Shown here piece by piece: positions 55,028 through 63,917 of a stretch of 64,000 nucleotides of DNA (within the stretch, counting starts at the first letter, position 1; each line of letters opens with the position of its first letter). The DNA is taken from positions 4,942,001-5,006,000 of the forward strand of contig NZ_CP095550.1 of assembly GCF_023078335.1 (NCBI RefSeq), read 5' to 3'. The stretch is from Metabacillus endolithicus (GTDB lineage Bacteria; Bacillota; Bacilli; Bacillales; Bacillaceae). The notes beneath the pieces are model-generated. The model saw only the letters and a program-made list of their open reading frames with translations, was not told the origin of the DNA and did no database searches. The position numbers and the translations under genes are program-made.

Positions 55028-58000
55028 ATGAAGACAAAAATAACTCATCAATTAATTAAGGATATGTGTGGCATTACGTCCTTCAAGAGAGGAAATGCAT
55101 TTTTTCTTGCAAATAAAGTGAAAATTAAGGATTATGATGATCAAACTTGTCATGCAATTGTTGAAGGAACAGAAAATTTCGATGTTACAATCTCAGAAAT
55201 GGATAAGGGAGGTATTCAATCAGAATGCTCTTGCCCAAAGCTAGCTTCATTTGATAAAGACTGTCAGCATATCGCTGCGGTTTTATTATACCTTTACGAT
55301 CAACAGAGAAACGGAAATTCATTAAAAATACCTGATGATAATATGACAAAAGATTTGTTTTCTCTTTTTAGCCATCAGCCGATCCGTTCAAGCGGTCATC
55401 AGAGGCATTTTGAAAATAGACAGGTCATCGAAGCGGAATTTATATGTAAGCCTGTTACAGACGAAAATGGAGTAAACTTGCTCGGTATTGAAGTAAAATT
55501 AAACTCATTTTTAATAGAAGATTTATTTGGATTTTTAGAGCATTTACAAGCAGGAAAATCAATTCAACTATCAGATTCCTTTCTATTTGATGCAACTTAT
55601 CATTGTTTTCAACGAGAAGATGATGAAGTTTTTCAACAAATGATTGGAATGATGTTAGATAAAAAAGCTGATAAAACAATCGTATCGCATTCAAGTATGT
55701 TGCTTATTCCACCTACTTCATGGGGAAAAATGCTAACATCGTTACTAGCAGCACCTAAAGTCAAGTTATTTTATAAAGAGACAATGTTTAATGGGATACA
55801 TGTAACGAAAGAATCGCTTCCTTTACAATTCAACTTTGATAAAACAACCGGTTATGAGTTAGAAATGAAAGGTCTTGATAAGCTTTTGATTTTTCATTCC
55901 TATCAAGCCGTTTTATATCATGGGAAGCTAAAGCAATTAGACAATGATGATTCTAAGCGCTTATTTGAACTAAATCAAATGTTGAAGAAAACACGAACTT
56001 CATCCATACCGATTCAACACGAACAGGTTGGTTTTTTTCTAGAAAAAGTAGTACCTGGTTTAAAAAGACTAGGGACAGTGAATATAGCTGAAACAATTAG
56101 CCGTCAATTAGTCAAAACCCCATTAATAGCCAAGCTTTATTTGGATCGAATTAAAAACCGTTTATTAGCTGGCCTTGAGTTTCACTACGAAAATATGATG
56201 ATAAATCCTTTAGAGGGCCGGGAGCTTCCAAAAGGATCCATTCTTTTGAGAGATATAGAGAAAGAAGAGGAAATCCTCGGTTTAATGGAAGAAAGCTCTT
56301 TCTCCAAAACTGATGGAGGCTATTATTTGCATAACGAAGAGCTGGAATATGATTTTCTCTATTATCAAATGCCTAAGCTGCAAAAGCTTTGTCAAACTTA
56401 TGCAACAACAGCTGTTAGGATGCGGATTTTTAGAGAAAATGTAAAGCCGCAGATTCGAATTAAAGTAAAAAAGGAACGAACAAACTGGCTTGAATTTAAG
56501 TTTGAAATGGATGGCATCGTTGAAAAAGAAATAAAAGAAGTTTTAGTAGCTCTAGAGGAAAAACGAAAGTACTACAGGTTACGTGATGGCTCATTACTTT
56601 CATTAGAAACGAAAGAGTTTGAGGAAATTCAACGTTTTCTTCATACTCCTCTCGTACAGGATAAAGATTTATCTAATGGATTAGATCTACCTATTGAAAA
56701 AAGTCTTCAGCTTCTTGATGTTGTCGAAGGGAGTGAGTCTTTTTATGTAGAAGAGTCATTTAGACAGTTTCTTCATACAATCCGTCATCCCGGCAGCCTA
56801 GACTTTCCAATTCCAGATCACTTAGATTCTATTTTAAAAGATTATCAAAAGATCGGTTTTAAATGGATGAAAACTCTTGCTACTTTCGGATTTGGTGGCA
56901 TTTTAGCAGATGATATGGGGCTAGGCAAAACATTGCAAAGCATTACGTTTATTTCTTCAGAGCTTCAAACCATTCGTCAGGAAAAACGTCCGGTGCTAAT
57001 TGTTTGTCCTTCTTCACTAACCTATAATTGGTTAAGCGAATTTATGAAATTCACACCAAGTATTAAGACGCTTATTATGGATGGTGCAAAATCAGAACGT
57101 GCTAAACGGCAAAGTGAAGCATGTGATACAGATGTGATCATTACATCTTATCCATTATTACGTAAGGATATTAAATGGTATGAAAAACAAACATTTCATT
57201 CGATCTTTTTCGATGAAGCTCAAGCCTTTAAAAATCCATTAACTCAAACTGCCAGGGCCGTTAAAAAGTTGCAGGCGAATCACCGGTTTGCATTAACAGG
57301 AACTCCCGTCGAAAATTCACTAGAAGAGCTGTGGTCAATTTTTCATGTTGTGTTTCCTGAATTATTTCTAGGGTTAAAAGAATACAGTCAGCTTACAAAA
57401 GCAACAATTTCTCGGCGAATTCAGCCATTTTTGCTTAGAAGAATGAAAGAAGACGTGTTATCGGAGTTTCCTGAAAAAGTAGAGTTAACTGATTCAGTTG
57501 ATTTACTTCCTGAACAGAAGAAGCTCTACGCAGCCTATTTAGCGAAACTAAGACATGATACACTTAAACATCTTGATAAAGAAACAATTAGGAAAAATCG
57601 AATTAGAATATTAGCTGGTTTAACTCGTTTACGCCAAATTTGCTGTCACCCTCGTTTATTTGTTGATAGCTATAAGGGGAGTTCAGCTAAGTTCGAGCAG
57701 CTTATGCAAATTATCGAGGAATCCAGACTTTCTGGTAGAAGGGTATTAATTTTTTCTCAATTCACTAGAATGCTTGATCTGATTGGAAGAGAACTAACAA
57801 TAAGAGGATTACCATACTTTTACCTTGATGGACAAACTCCTTCTGAAGATAGAGTGGAGATCTGCAACCGTTATAATGACGGTGAACGAGATTATTTTCT
57901 TATTTCATTAAAAGCAGGAGGCACTGGCCTTAATTTAATGAGTGCTGACACCGTTATTCTGTATGATACATGGTGGAATCCAGCTGTTGAGGAACAAGCT

Positions 58001-58195
58001 GCTGACCGTGCCCACCGAATTGGCCAAAAAAACTCCGTCCAAGTCATTAAGCTAATAGCAAAAGGAACAATTGAAGAAAAAATAAATGAACTACAAGGCA
58101 AAAAACGCGACCTGGTTGAAGAAATCATTAAGTCTGACGGTCAGAAGAGAACGATGCTGACGGAGGAGGATATTAGGGAGATATTGATGTTGTGA
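55028..58195 (+). CDS. SWIM-domain SNF2-family DEAD/DEAH helicase
   Basis: 1055 residues. N-terminal SWIM zinc motif: C67-x-C69 ... C79-x-H81 (ECSCP ... DCQHIAAV). A long middle region, then the SNF2 ATPase: motif I ILADDMGLGKT near 625, motif II FFDEAQAFKN near 728, motif III LTGTPVENS, and the helicase C-lobe ending in ADRAHRIGQKNSVQVIKLIAKGTIEEKI. It resembles B. subtilis YwqA, a transcription-associated or repair-linked Snf2 protein; the substrate is nucleic acid-protein complexes, details unknown. AGGAAGGAG precedes the ATG. Confidence 0.94.
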   Translation: MKTKITHQLIKDMCGITSFKRGNAFFLANKVKIKDYDDQTCHAIVEGTENFDVTISEMDKGGIQSECSCPKLASFDKDCQHIAAVLLYLYDQQRNGNSLKIPDDNMTKDLFSLFSHQPIRSSGHQRHFENRQVIEAEFICKPVTDENGVNLLGIEVKLNSFLIEDLFGFLEHLQAGKSIQLSDSFLFDATYHCFQREDDEVFQQMIGMMLDKKADKTIVSHSSMLLIPPTSWGKMLTSLLAAPKVKLFYKETMFNGIHVTKESLPLQFNFDKTTGYELEMKGLDKLLIFHSYQAVLYHGKLKQLDNDDSKRLFELNQMLKKTRTSSIPIQHEQVGFFLEKVVPGLKRLGTVNIAETISRQLVKTPLIAKLYLDRIKNRLLAGLEFHYENMMINPLEGRELPKGSILLRDIEKEEEILGLMEESSFSKTDGGYYLHNEELEYDFLYYQMPKLQKLCQTYATTAVRMRIFRENVKPQIRIKVKKERTNWLEFKFEMDGIVEKEIKEVLVALEEKRKYYRLRDGSLLSLETKEFEEIQRFLHTPLVQDKDLSNGLDLPIEKSLQLLDVVEGSESFYVEESFRQFLHTIRHPGSLDFPIPDHLDSILKDYQKIGFKWMKTLATFGFGGILADDMGLGKTLQSITFISSELQTIRQEKRPVLIVCPSSLTYNWLSEFMKFTPSIKTLIMDGAKSERAKRQSEACDTDVIITSYPLLRKDIKWYEKQTFHSIFFDEAQAFKNPLTQTARAVKKLQANHRFALTGTPVENSLEELWSIFHVVFPELFLGLKEYSQLTKATISRRIQPFLLRRMKEDVLSEFPEKVELTDSVDLLPEQKKLYAAYLAKLRHDTLKHLDKETIRKNRIRILAGLTRLRQICCHPRLFVDSYKGSSAKFEQLMQIIEESRLSGRRVLIFSQFTRMLDLIGRELTIRGLPYFYLDGQTPSEDRVEICNRYNDGERDYFLISLKAGGTGLNLMSADTVILYDTWWNPAVEEQAADRAHRIGQKNSVQVIKLIAKGTIEEKINELQGKKRDLVEEIIKSDGQKRTMLTEEDIREILML

Positions 58196-58270
58196 AATTT
58201 GTGTTTTTTGGTGCCTGTCACTACCCGATAATTGTCAAGATTTGTCGATGTGAAAAATTCATACTTATCG

Positions 58271-58303
58271 AAAAAGGGCTGTCCATTTCAACAGCCCTTT
58301 TTT
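58271..58303 (+). terminator. Terminator after the SNF2 gene
   Basis: Perfect 12-bp stem AAAAAGGGCTGT / ACAGCCCTTTTT, 8-base loop, T run. Confidence 0.92.
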
Positions 58304-58391
58304 AACTTGCTTAATATTCCTTAAATTGGTTTGTTTCTTTCGTCATGCTATCAATTATACTAATATATAAGACTATTTTAGTAAGGAGGGT

Positions 58392-58415
58392 ATGCTACAA
58401 AAGCATTCATCATGA
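58392..58415 (+). other. Possible 7-codon leader ORF overlapping the esterase start
   Basis: AAGGAGG is placed ideally for ATG 58392 (MLQKHSS, stop TGA 58413-58415), not for the esterase ATG 58412, which overlaps that stop as ATGA. Either translation re-initiates from this peptide, or one base is missing and the peptide is the esterase N-terminus. Confidence 0.4.
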
Positions 58416-59569
58416 AAAAACGTCTAAGAAGATTCTTTCTATCATTTGTAGTGTTCCTTCTATTATGCTGTATAGGTATTATAGGAGCTGTTGAATATTG
58501 GAGTCATACAGAAGCAGGGAAGGTACCTGTTAAAACAGCGGTTCTTCTTCATGCTGTTGATCAAAGACTAGTAACATCAGATATGAAAGCACCTAAAATA
58601 TTCTCAAGCTCTGGTAGTCCAAGCTATACTCGTACCACAACATCCATCCCTATGACAGATGGTGAGGAGATTCCTATAAGAATCTACCAACCTAAAAAAG
58701 AAGGACCTCATCCCATTATTATTTACTACCATGGCGGTGCTTTTTTAGAAGGGTACGGAAATATTAACACACACGATAATATCGTTCGTGCTCTCGCTTC
58801 GAAAACACAAAACGTTGTGATTTCAGTCGGATATAGATTAGCCCCAGCTCATCCTTTCCCAACCGCCACGGAGGATAGTTATGAAGCATTACTTTGGGCT
58901 TTTCAACACGCAAGTTCTTTTAACGGAGATCCTAGTAAAATTGCAGTTGCAGGTGACAGTGCTGGAGGAAATCTAGCAACTGTTGTGACGATGATGGCAC
59001 GTGATCGAAACGGTCCATCCATTACCTCACAAGCCCTTTTTTACCCATTAACCACTTTTCAAGATGTTACTTTTTCATCAAGAAGTTTATACGATAGCGG
59101 ATACTATTTAATTTCAAGGAGTGTAATGGAAAAGGCGCGGAAAAACTATACACCAGAGGAAAATATGTGGTCCAACCCATACACATCACCTCTTGATGCT
59201 CAAAATCTTCATGATCTTCCTCCTGCGTTAATTATTACAGCCGAATTTGATCCTCTTAGAGATGAAGGAGAAGCGTACGGGAAAGTGTTAGCAGAAAGTG
59301 GAACAGCAGTCAATGCTGTTAGGTATAATGGTGTGATGCATGGATTTGTTTCCTTTTATGAGGTTATGAATCGTGGGAAAGATGCGCTCGATAAAGCGTC
59401 ACTTTATTTAACGGAATCGTTTCAACAGCAACCCGAGTATCAAGCGTATCAGCTAGATATCTATGACAATCAACCAGCATTAGAAAGCTTACAGGACAGA
59501 GGAGAGGCCTATGCAATTGGAGGATATTTACTCGGAAAACAGGCTATTTCCAAGATTTCTTCCTGGTAA
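58412..59569 (+). CDS. Alpha/beta hydrolase, esterase/lipase (HSL family)
   Basis: 385 residues with one N-terminal membrane anchor or signal segment (about 7-28), so active at the outer face. HSL-family oxyanion motif YYHGGAFLEG and nucleophile GDSAGGNLA near 195; acid Asp in ITAEFDPLRDEG and catalytic His in NGVMHGFVSFYE. Substrate is a short-chain ester; unidentified. An odd C-terminal tail of about 55 residues follows the catalytic domain. Confidence 0.9.
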   Translation: MKKRLRRFFLSFVVFLLLCCIGIIGAVEYWSHTEAGKVPVKTAVLLHAVDQRLVTSDMKAPKIFSSSGSPSYTRTTTSIPMTDGEEIPIRIYQPKKEGPHPIIIYYHGGAFLEGYGNINTHDNIVRALASKTQNVVISVGYRLAPAHPFPTATEDSYEALLWAFQHASSFNGDPSKIAVAGDSAGGNLATVVTMMARDRNGPSITSQALFYPLTTFQDVTFSSRSLYDSGYYLISRSVMEKARKNYTPEENMWSNPYTSPLDAQNLHDLPPALIITAEFDPLRDEGEAYGKVLAESGTAVNAVRYNGVMHGFVSFYEVMNRGKDALDKASLYLTESFQQQPEYQAYQLDIYDNQPALESLQDRGEAYAIGGYLLGKQAISKISSW

Positions 59570-59570
59570 G

Positions 59571-59604
59571 AAAAAATGACACACCGTTAAAAGTGTGTCA
59601 TTTT
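59571..59604. terminator. Bidirectional terminator between esterase and Dabb genes
   Basis: Perfect stem AAAAATGACACAC / GTGTGTCATTTTT, 8-base loop. Confidence 0.92.
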
Positions 59605-59606
59605 TA

Positions 59607-59900
59607 TTAGATTTCAAAATCAACGACAATAAGATCCGTTAAACCAATCTCCTTTAGAAACGCAACAGCTTCCTGATGCTTTTCATGTGGTCCATATTGT
59701 TCAAGAGCTTGCTTATCCTCAAAACGTACCGTTAAACCTAATTCAAACCCCTGACTTCTTTCAGAAAAGTTTACCCCTGCTTGAATATCAACAATCCCGC
59801 TAATTTCATTCTTAAGCGATGTTAGTTTTTGAATCGCTTCGTTTTGTTGTTCAACTGTTGTTGAATCATTAAATTTGAAGATAACGATATGCTCTACCAT
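59607..59900 (-). CDS. Dabb-family stress-responsive alpha/beta barrel protein
   Basis: 97 residues, a single dimeric alpha-beta barrel domain: MVEHIVIFKFNDST opening, GVNFSERSQGFELGLTVRFED and a YGPHEKHQEAVAFLKE histidine-containing segment. Biochemical role unknown in bacteria. TTGGAGG precedes the ATG; a perfect palindrome TTCGTACGAA (59929-59938) lies about 30 bases upstream. Confidence 0.9.
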   Translation of the reverse strand: MVEHIVIFKFNDSTTVEQQNEAIQKLTSLKNEISGIVDIQAGVNFSERSQGFELGLTVRFEDKQALEQYGPHEKHQEAVAFLKEIGLTDLIVVDFEI

Positions 59901-60095
59901 GAAAATTCCTCCAAGAACTATTCTTATTTTCGTACGAATATATTATTGCACAATTTGAAAGATATGGACAAACAATTTACAAGAGAAGAAGAAAGAACTT
60001 TTATTATATTTATAAAGGATTAATTGGAAAAACATAGAAATGAATATGTAGAAACATATTAAACTAGTAAAAGCGAAAGACTGGAGGGTGATGCG

Positions 60096-62134
60096 ATGTT
60101 TACGCTATCACTTAAAGTTCAAAAAAAGAATGGATTACATATCCGCCTTGCTGCTACATTTATTATTACTCTACAATCGCTTTTAAAGGATAAAGATGCA
60201 ATTAAAAACAGCTATGTTATTTATAAAGATAAAAAAGTTCAAGCGAACAATCTACTTTCCCTTGTTTCTTTAAAAATTGAACAAGGTGAAGAGTTTTTGC
60301 TAACATGTGCCGATGAAATACCACCACATGTAGCAAAACAAATCGTTGAGCTGTTTGAGGAAAAGGATGTTGAGAATGTAAAAGAAACTGAAGCTGATCT
60401 TATAATGATGGAAAACTCTTATATTCTTCAAGAAGCCTTTACAAAGCTTCCCAATGGGGTGGTTGTAGTTGATCGTGACAATGTGATTACATATGTAAAT
60501 GATGCAGCTGTAAAACTACTTGAAAAACCTCCAAATGAACTCTATAACCATAAGGCTAATATTGTTATTCCTCAATCAAGACTACATACCATCATGAAAA
60601 CGGGTCAACCGGAATTCGCTCAAAAGCAAAAAATAAATCATTATACGATACTAACCAATCGATCTCCTCTAATTTTTCAGGATAAAGTCATTGGTGCAGT
60701 AGCCGTCTTTCAGGATATATCAAACGTAGAAAAAATAACAAAAGAGCTAAAAGAAGTTCAGGAGTTACAACAAAGACTAGATCTTGTCTTACAATCCGTT
60801 TCAGATTTAATTGCCTTAACAAATGAAAAAGGGGAATTTATCTTTATTAACGAAGAAATGCATGGAATGCTAATAAAGAATAAAAAAAAGAAAAAATTCA
60901 ATCGATTATCGGTGACAACCTTTGGAAGTCACTTCTGAAACGTCCTGAACCTTTTATGAAAATTATCCAAGTGAATCATCAATTAACATATATTACAAAA
61001 ATTAACCCAATTATATTTGATGAAGTCTTTCGTGGTACCGTCGTCACATTAAGTCCGTTGGATGAAATAAAGATACTTTTACAAAAACTTGAACTAATGG
61101 AGGAAAGAACGAAGTATTTAGAGAGAGAATTATCTAAACACCAAAAACTGAATTCTGCCTTTAGTAAAATCATTGGAAATAGTGAAGTTCTATTAGAATC
61201 CTTATCTATGGCTAATAAGGTGTCAAAAACAGATTCAACTGTGCTGATAACAGGTGAAAGCGGTACTGGAAAAGAACTTGTTGCAAGAGCCATCCATGAA
61301 ACAAGTGATCGTTGTGAGCAATCGTATATCCGGGTAAATTGCTCTGCCATTTCACCGAATTTAATAGAAAGTGAGCTTTTTGGTCATGAAAAAGGCGCGT
61401 TTACTGGTGCCTACAAGGTCCATCGAGGAAAATTTGAACTAGCTGATAACGGAACTATTTTTCTCGATGAAATTGGTGACTTAAACTTGGATTTACAAGT
61501 AAAGCTGCTAAGAGTTCTGCAAGAAAAGGAAGTCGACCGTGTCGGTGGCTTCGAGCCGGTGACGATCAATGTTAGGGTTATTGCAGCGACGAACAGAGAC
61601 CTAGCGAAAATGATAGAGGAAGGTAAATTTCGTGAAGATTTATATTATCGATTAAATGTTATTCCTATTCATTTACCACCGCTACGGTCAAGAAAGGAGG
61701 ACATCCCTCTCTTAAGTGAGCATTTTCGAGTACATTTTAATCAACACTTGGGAAAAAGTATCAACAGATTTGAACAAGGTTTAATCGAGATTTTATCGAA
61801 CTATCATTGGCCAGGAAACATTCGTGAACTCGAAAACATCATTGAAAGGCTTTTTAATCTTACAGATGATGATTCATTGAAAGTTAGAGATTTGCCTCAT
61901 TATATTTATAAAGAAGAAATGGCTTCAGCTACACAAAATCTAGATTTCTTACCAGCAAGTAACATTCTTACGCTCGAGGAATATGAAAGGCAAATATTCA
62001 CTCATGCATGCCAATTTTACCCTAGCTATAATCAGCTTTCTCACGCATTAGGAATCACACATAAAACAGCAGCAAAAAAAATAAGAAAATATGGTTTAGA
62101 GCATTTACTTGGTAATAAGTATCAAAATACTTGA
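60096..62134 (+). CDS. Sigma-54-dependent activator with HPr-like, PAS and AAA+ domains, one frameshift
   Basis: About 680 residues after repair. Residues 1-88 are an HPr-like domain with the phospho-histidine site as KNGLHIRLAATFI (the usual Pro after Arg is Leu). Two PAS-like regions follow (about 110-215 and 225-300). The AAA+ core has Walker A GESGTGKE, the sigma-54 contact GAFTGA and IFLDEIGDL; a Fis-type helix-turn-helix ends the protein (NQLSHALGITHKTAAKKIRKYGL). The frame breaks in the A runs near 60890; one added A restores IQSIIGDNLWKSLLKRPEPF. It most likely activates the sigma-54 promoter of dhaKLM just downstream. Confidence 0.88.
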
Positions 62135-62145
62135 TACTTATTACC
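62111..62145. promoter_or_regulatory. 13-bp perfect inverted repeat, candidate activator binding site
   Basis: GGTAATAAGTATC (62111-62123) and GATACTTATTACC (62133-62145), arm centres 22 bp apart. It spans the regulator's stop codon and is centred about 72 bp upstream of the -24 element, a typical enhancer distance. No T run follows, so a terminator is less likely. Confidence 0.6.
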
Positions 62146-62168
62146 AGCTTTCCCCTATAAACTTTTCG

Positions 62169-62190
62169 AAACGCTTATTTGTAAGCGTTT
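62169..62190. promoter_or_regulatory. Second inverted repeat, possible cre site or terminator
   Basis: AAACGCTTA-tttg-TAAGCGTTT, perfect 9-bp arms, followed by TATTTC. TGTAAGCGTTTTAT within it misses the cre consensus at one key position. It could terminate the regulator transcript, bind CcpA, or both. Confidence 0.45.
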
Positions 62191-62197
62191 TATTTCT

Positions 62198-62214
62198 TGG
62201 CATGGAACTTGCAT
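62198..62214 (+). promoter_or_regulatory. Sigma-54 (-24/-12) promoter of dhaKLM
   Basis: TGGCATGGAACTTGCAT: GG (-24) and GC (-12) are exactly 10 bases apart, matching the TGGCAC-N5-TTGCW consensus with one change. It sits between a sigma-54 activator gene and dhaK. Confidence 0.85.
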
Positions 62215-62250
62215 TTATATTGAGTGAGAATCAATAAAGGAGGAATACAT

Positions 62251-63246
62251 GTGAAGAAATTAATTAATGATGCCAATACAGTTGTTCAAGAAATGCTGGA
62301 GGGGATGGTTGCTGCACATCCTCATAGACTTAAGTTAATACAGAATACGACAGTCCTTGTAAGAGCAGACGCTCCTGTTAAAGGAAAAGTAGGTTTAGTA
62401 AGCGGAGGTGGAAGTGGACATGAACCTTCACATGCAGGTTACGTAGGAGTTGGAATGCTTGATGCTGCAGTTTCTGGAGAAGTATTCACTTCTCCAACAC
62501 CTGATCAAGTTTTTGAAGCGATTAAAGCTGTTGATAGCGGTTCTGGAGTGCTATTGATTATTAAAAACTATACAGGTGATGTGATGAACTTTGAAATGGC
62601 TGCGGAATTAGCAGAAGCAGAGGGAATAAACGTTGCAAAAGTAATAGTGAATGATGATGTTGCTGTTGAAAACAGTACATATACAACAGGAAGACGTGGT
62701 ATTGCTGGTACTGTTCTTGTTCATAAGATTGCAGGTGCTGCAGCAGAGAGAGGTGCTTCTCTTGAAGAGGTAGAGGCTATTGCAAATAAAGTGATAAATA
62801 ACGTTCGATCAATGGGTATGGCTTTAACCCCCTGCACCATTCCGGCTGTTGGTAAGCCAGGCTTCTCTCTTGGAGAAAATGAAATTGAAATTGGGATGGG
62901 AATCCATGGTGAGCCAGGTATTGAAAAAACTTCAATCCAAACAGCCAATTCAATTGCTGAAACTCTTCTAACAAAGGTTCTGGATGATTTAAACATAAAA
63001 CAAAATGATAAAGTCGCTATTCTCATTAATGGTCTTGGCGCAACACCTTTAATGGAGCTTTATATTCTTAACAAAAAGGTAGCAAGTATCCTAGACGAAC
63101 AACATGTGGAGATTTATGACACGTTTGTTGGCGAGTTTATGACAGCATTAGAAATGGCTGGTTGTTCCATTTCTGTACTTAAACTCGATCAACAATTAAT
63201 GGAGCTACTTGATTCTCATGCAGATACATTGGCTTTTAAACGCTAA
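62251..63246 (+). CDS. dhaK: Dihydroxyacetone kinase subunit DhaK
   Basis: Binds dihydroxyacetone covalently for phosphorylation by DhaL-ADP. VSGGGSGHEPSHAGYVGVGMLDAAVSG near residue 45 and the hemiaminal histidine in GMGIHGEPG near 219 are intact. 331 residues, standard. GTG 62251 follows AAAGGAGG at seven bases. The set DhaK-DhaL-DhaM is the PTS-dependent form, not the ATP-dependent kinase. Confidence 0.96.
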   Translation: MKKLINDANTVVQEMLEGMVAAHPHRLKLIQNTTVLVRADAPVKGKVGLVSGGGSGHEPSHAGYVGVGMLDAAVSGEVFTSPTPDQVFEAIKAVDSGSGVLLIIKNYTGDVMNFEMAAELAEAEGINVAKVIVNDDVAVENSTYTTGRRGIAGTVLVHKIAGAAAERGASLEEVEAIANKVINNVRSMGMALTPCTIPAVGKPGFSLGENEIEIGMGIHGEPGIEKTSIQTANSIAETLLTKVLDDLNIKQNDKVAILINGLGATPLMELYILNKKVASILDEQHVEIYDTFVGEFMTALEMAGCSISVLKLDQQLMELLDSHADTLAFKR

Positions 63247-63283
63247 AAACAGGTAATGATTAACTGAGAAAGGACGTAATAAC

Positions 63284-63917
63284 ATGGAATTCGATGTACC
63301 AAAAGCAAAACACTGGATTAAAATTTTAAACTCAAAAATACAAGTTCAAAAAAACTATTTAACTGATTTAGATTTAGCAATCGGTGACGGTGATCATGGG
63401 TTAAATATGGCAAGAGGTTTTCAAGAGGTTATCAATAAAATCGAAAATAAGGAATACCCGGACCTTTCTACACTATTTAAAGAGATTGGGATGACAATTC
63501 TCTCAAAAGTTGGTGGTGCTTCAGGTCCTCTATATGGAACAGCTTTTATAAAAGCCTCTCCTATTTTCCAAAATAAGGAGTCTATTACTATATCTGAACT
63601 AGCCCAAGCATTTAATGCTTCTTTGGAAGAGGCTAAAACTCAGAGGTCGTGCTCAAATTGGAGATAAAACAATGATTGACGTCTGGGAGCCTGTTGTTAC
63701 ATTTATGATGGAACAAGGAGATAGTTTACGCCCAAATGATCTAGCTCAACTTGCAGAAAAAACGAAGGAAGCAACCAAAAACTTAGAAGCAAAAAAAGGC
63801 CGTGCTGCTTATCTTGGTAAAAGATCTATTGGACATATTGATCCAGGTGCGGCGTCCTCCTGCTATCTATTTAAAGCATTAGCGAACGTATTAGAAGGAG
63901 AAGATTGTGATGAGTAA
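63284..63917 (+). CDS. dhaL: Dihydroxyacetone kinase ADP-binding subunit DhaL, one frameshift
   Basis: Carries the permanently bound ADP that is rephosphorylated by DhaM. DLDLAIGDGDHGLNMARGF holds the Asp residues binding Mg-ADP; VGGASGPLYGTAF and, after repair, KLRGRAQIGDKTMIDVWEP are conserved. The frame breaks near 63640: removing one A from the GCTAAAACTC run restores EEAKLRGRAQ. About 210 residues. Overlaps dhaM by eight bases. Confidence 0.92.

Noticed and set aside
62111..62145. The 13-bp palindrome as a plain terminator
   Set aside because: It overlaps the stop codon and is not followed by a T run; enhancer geometry fits better, although a hairpin effect on mRNA cannot be excluded.
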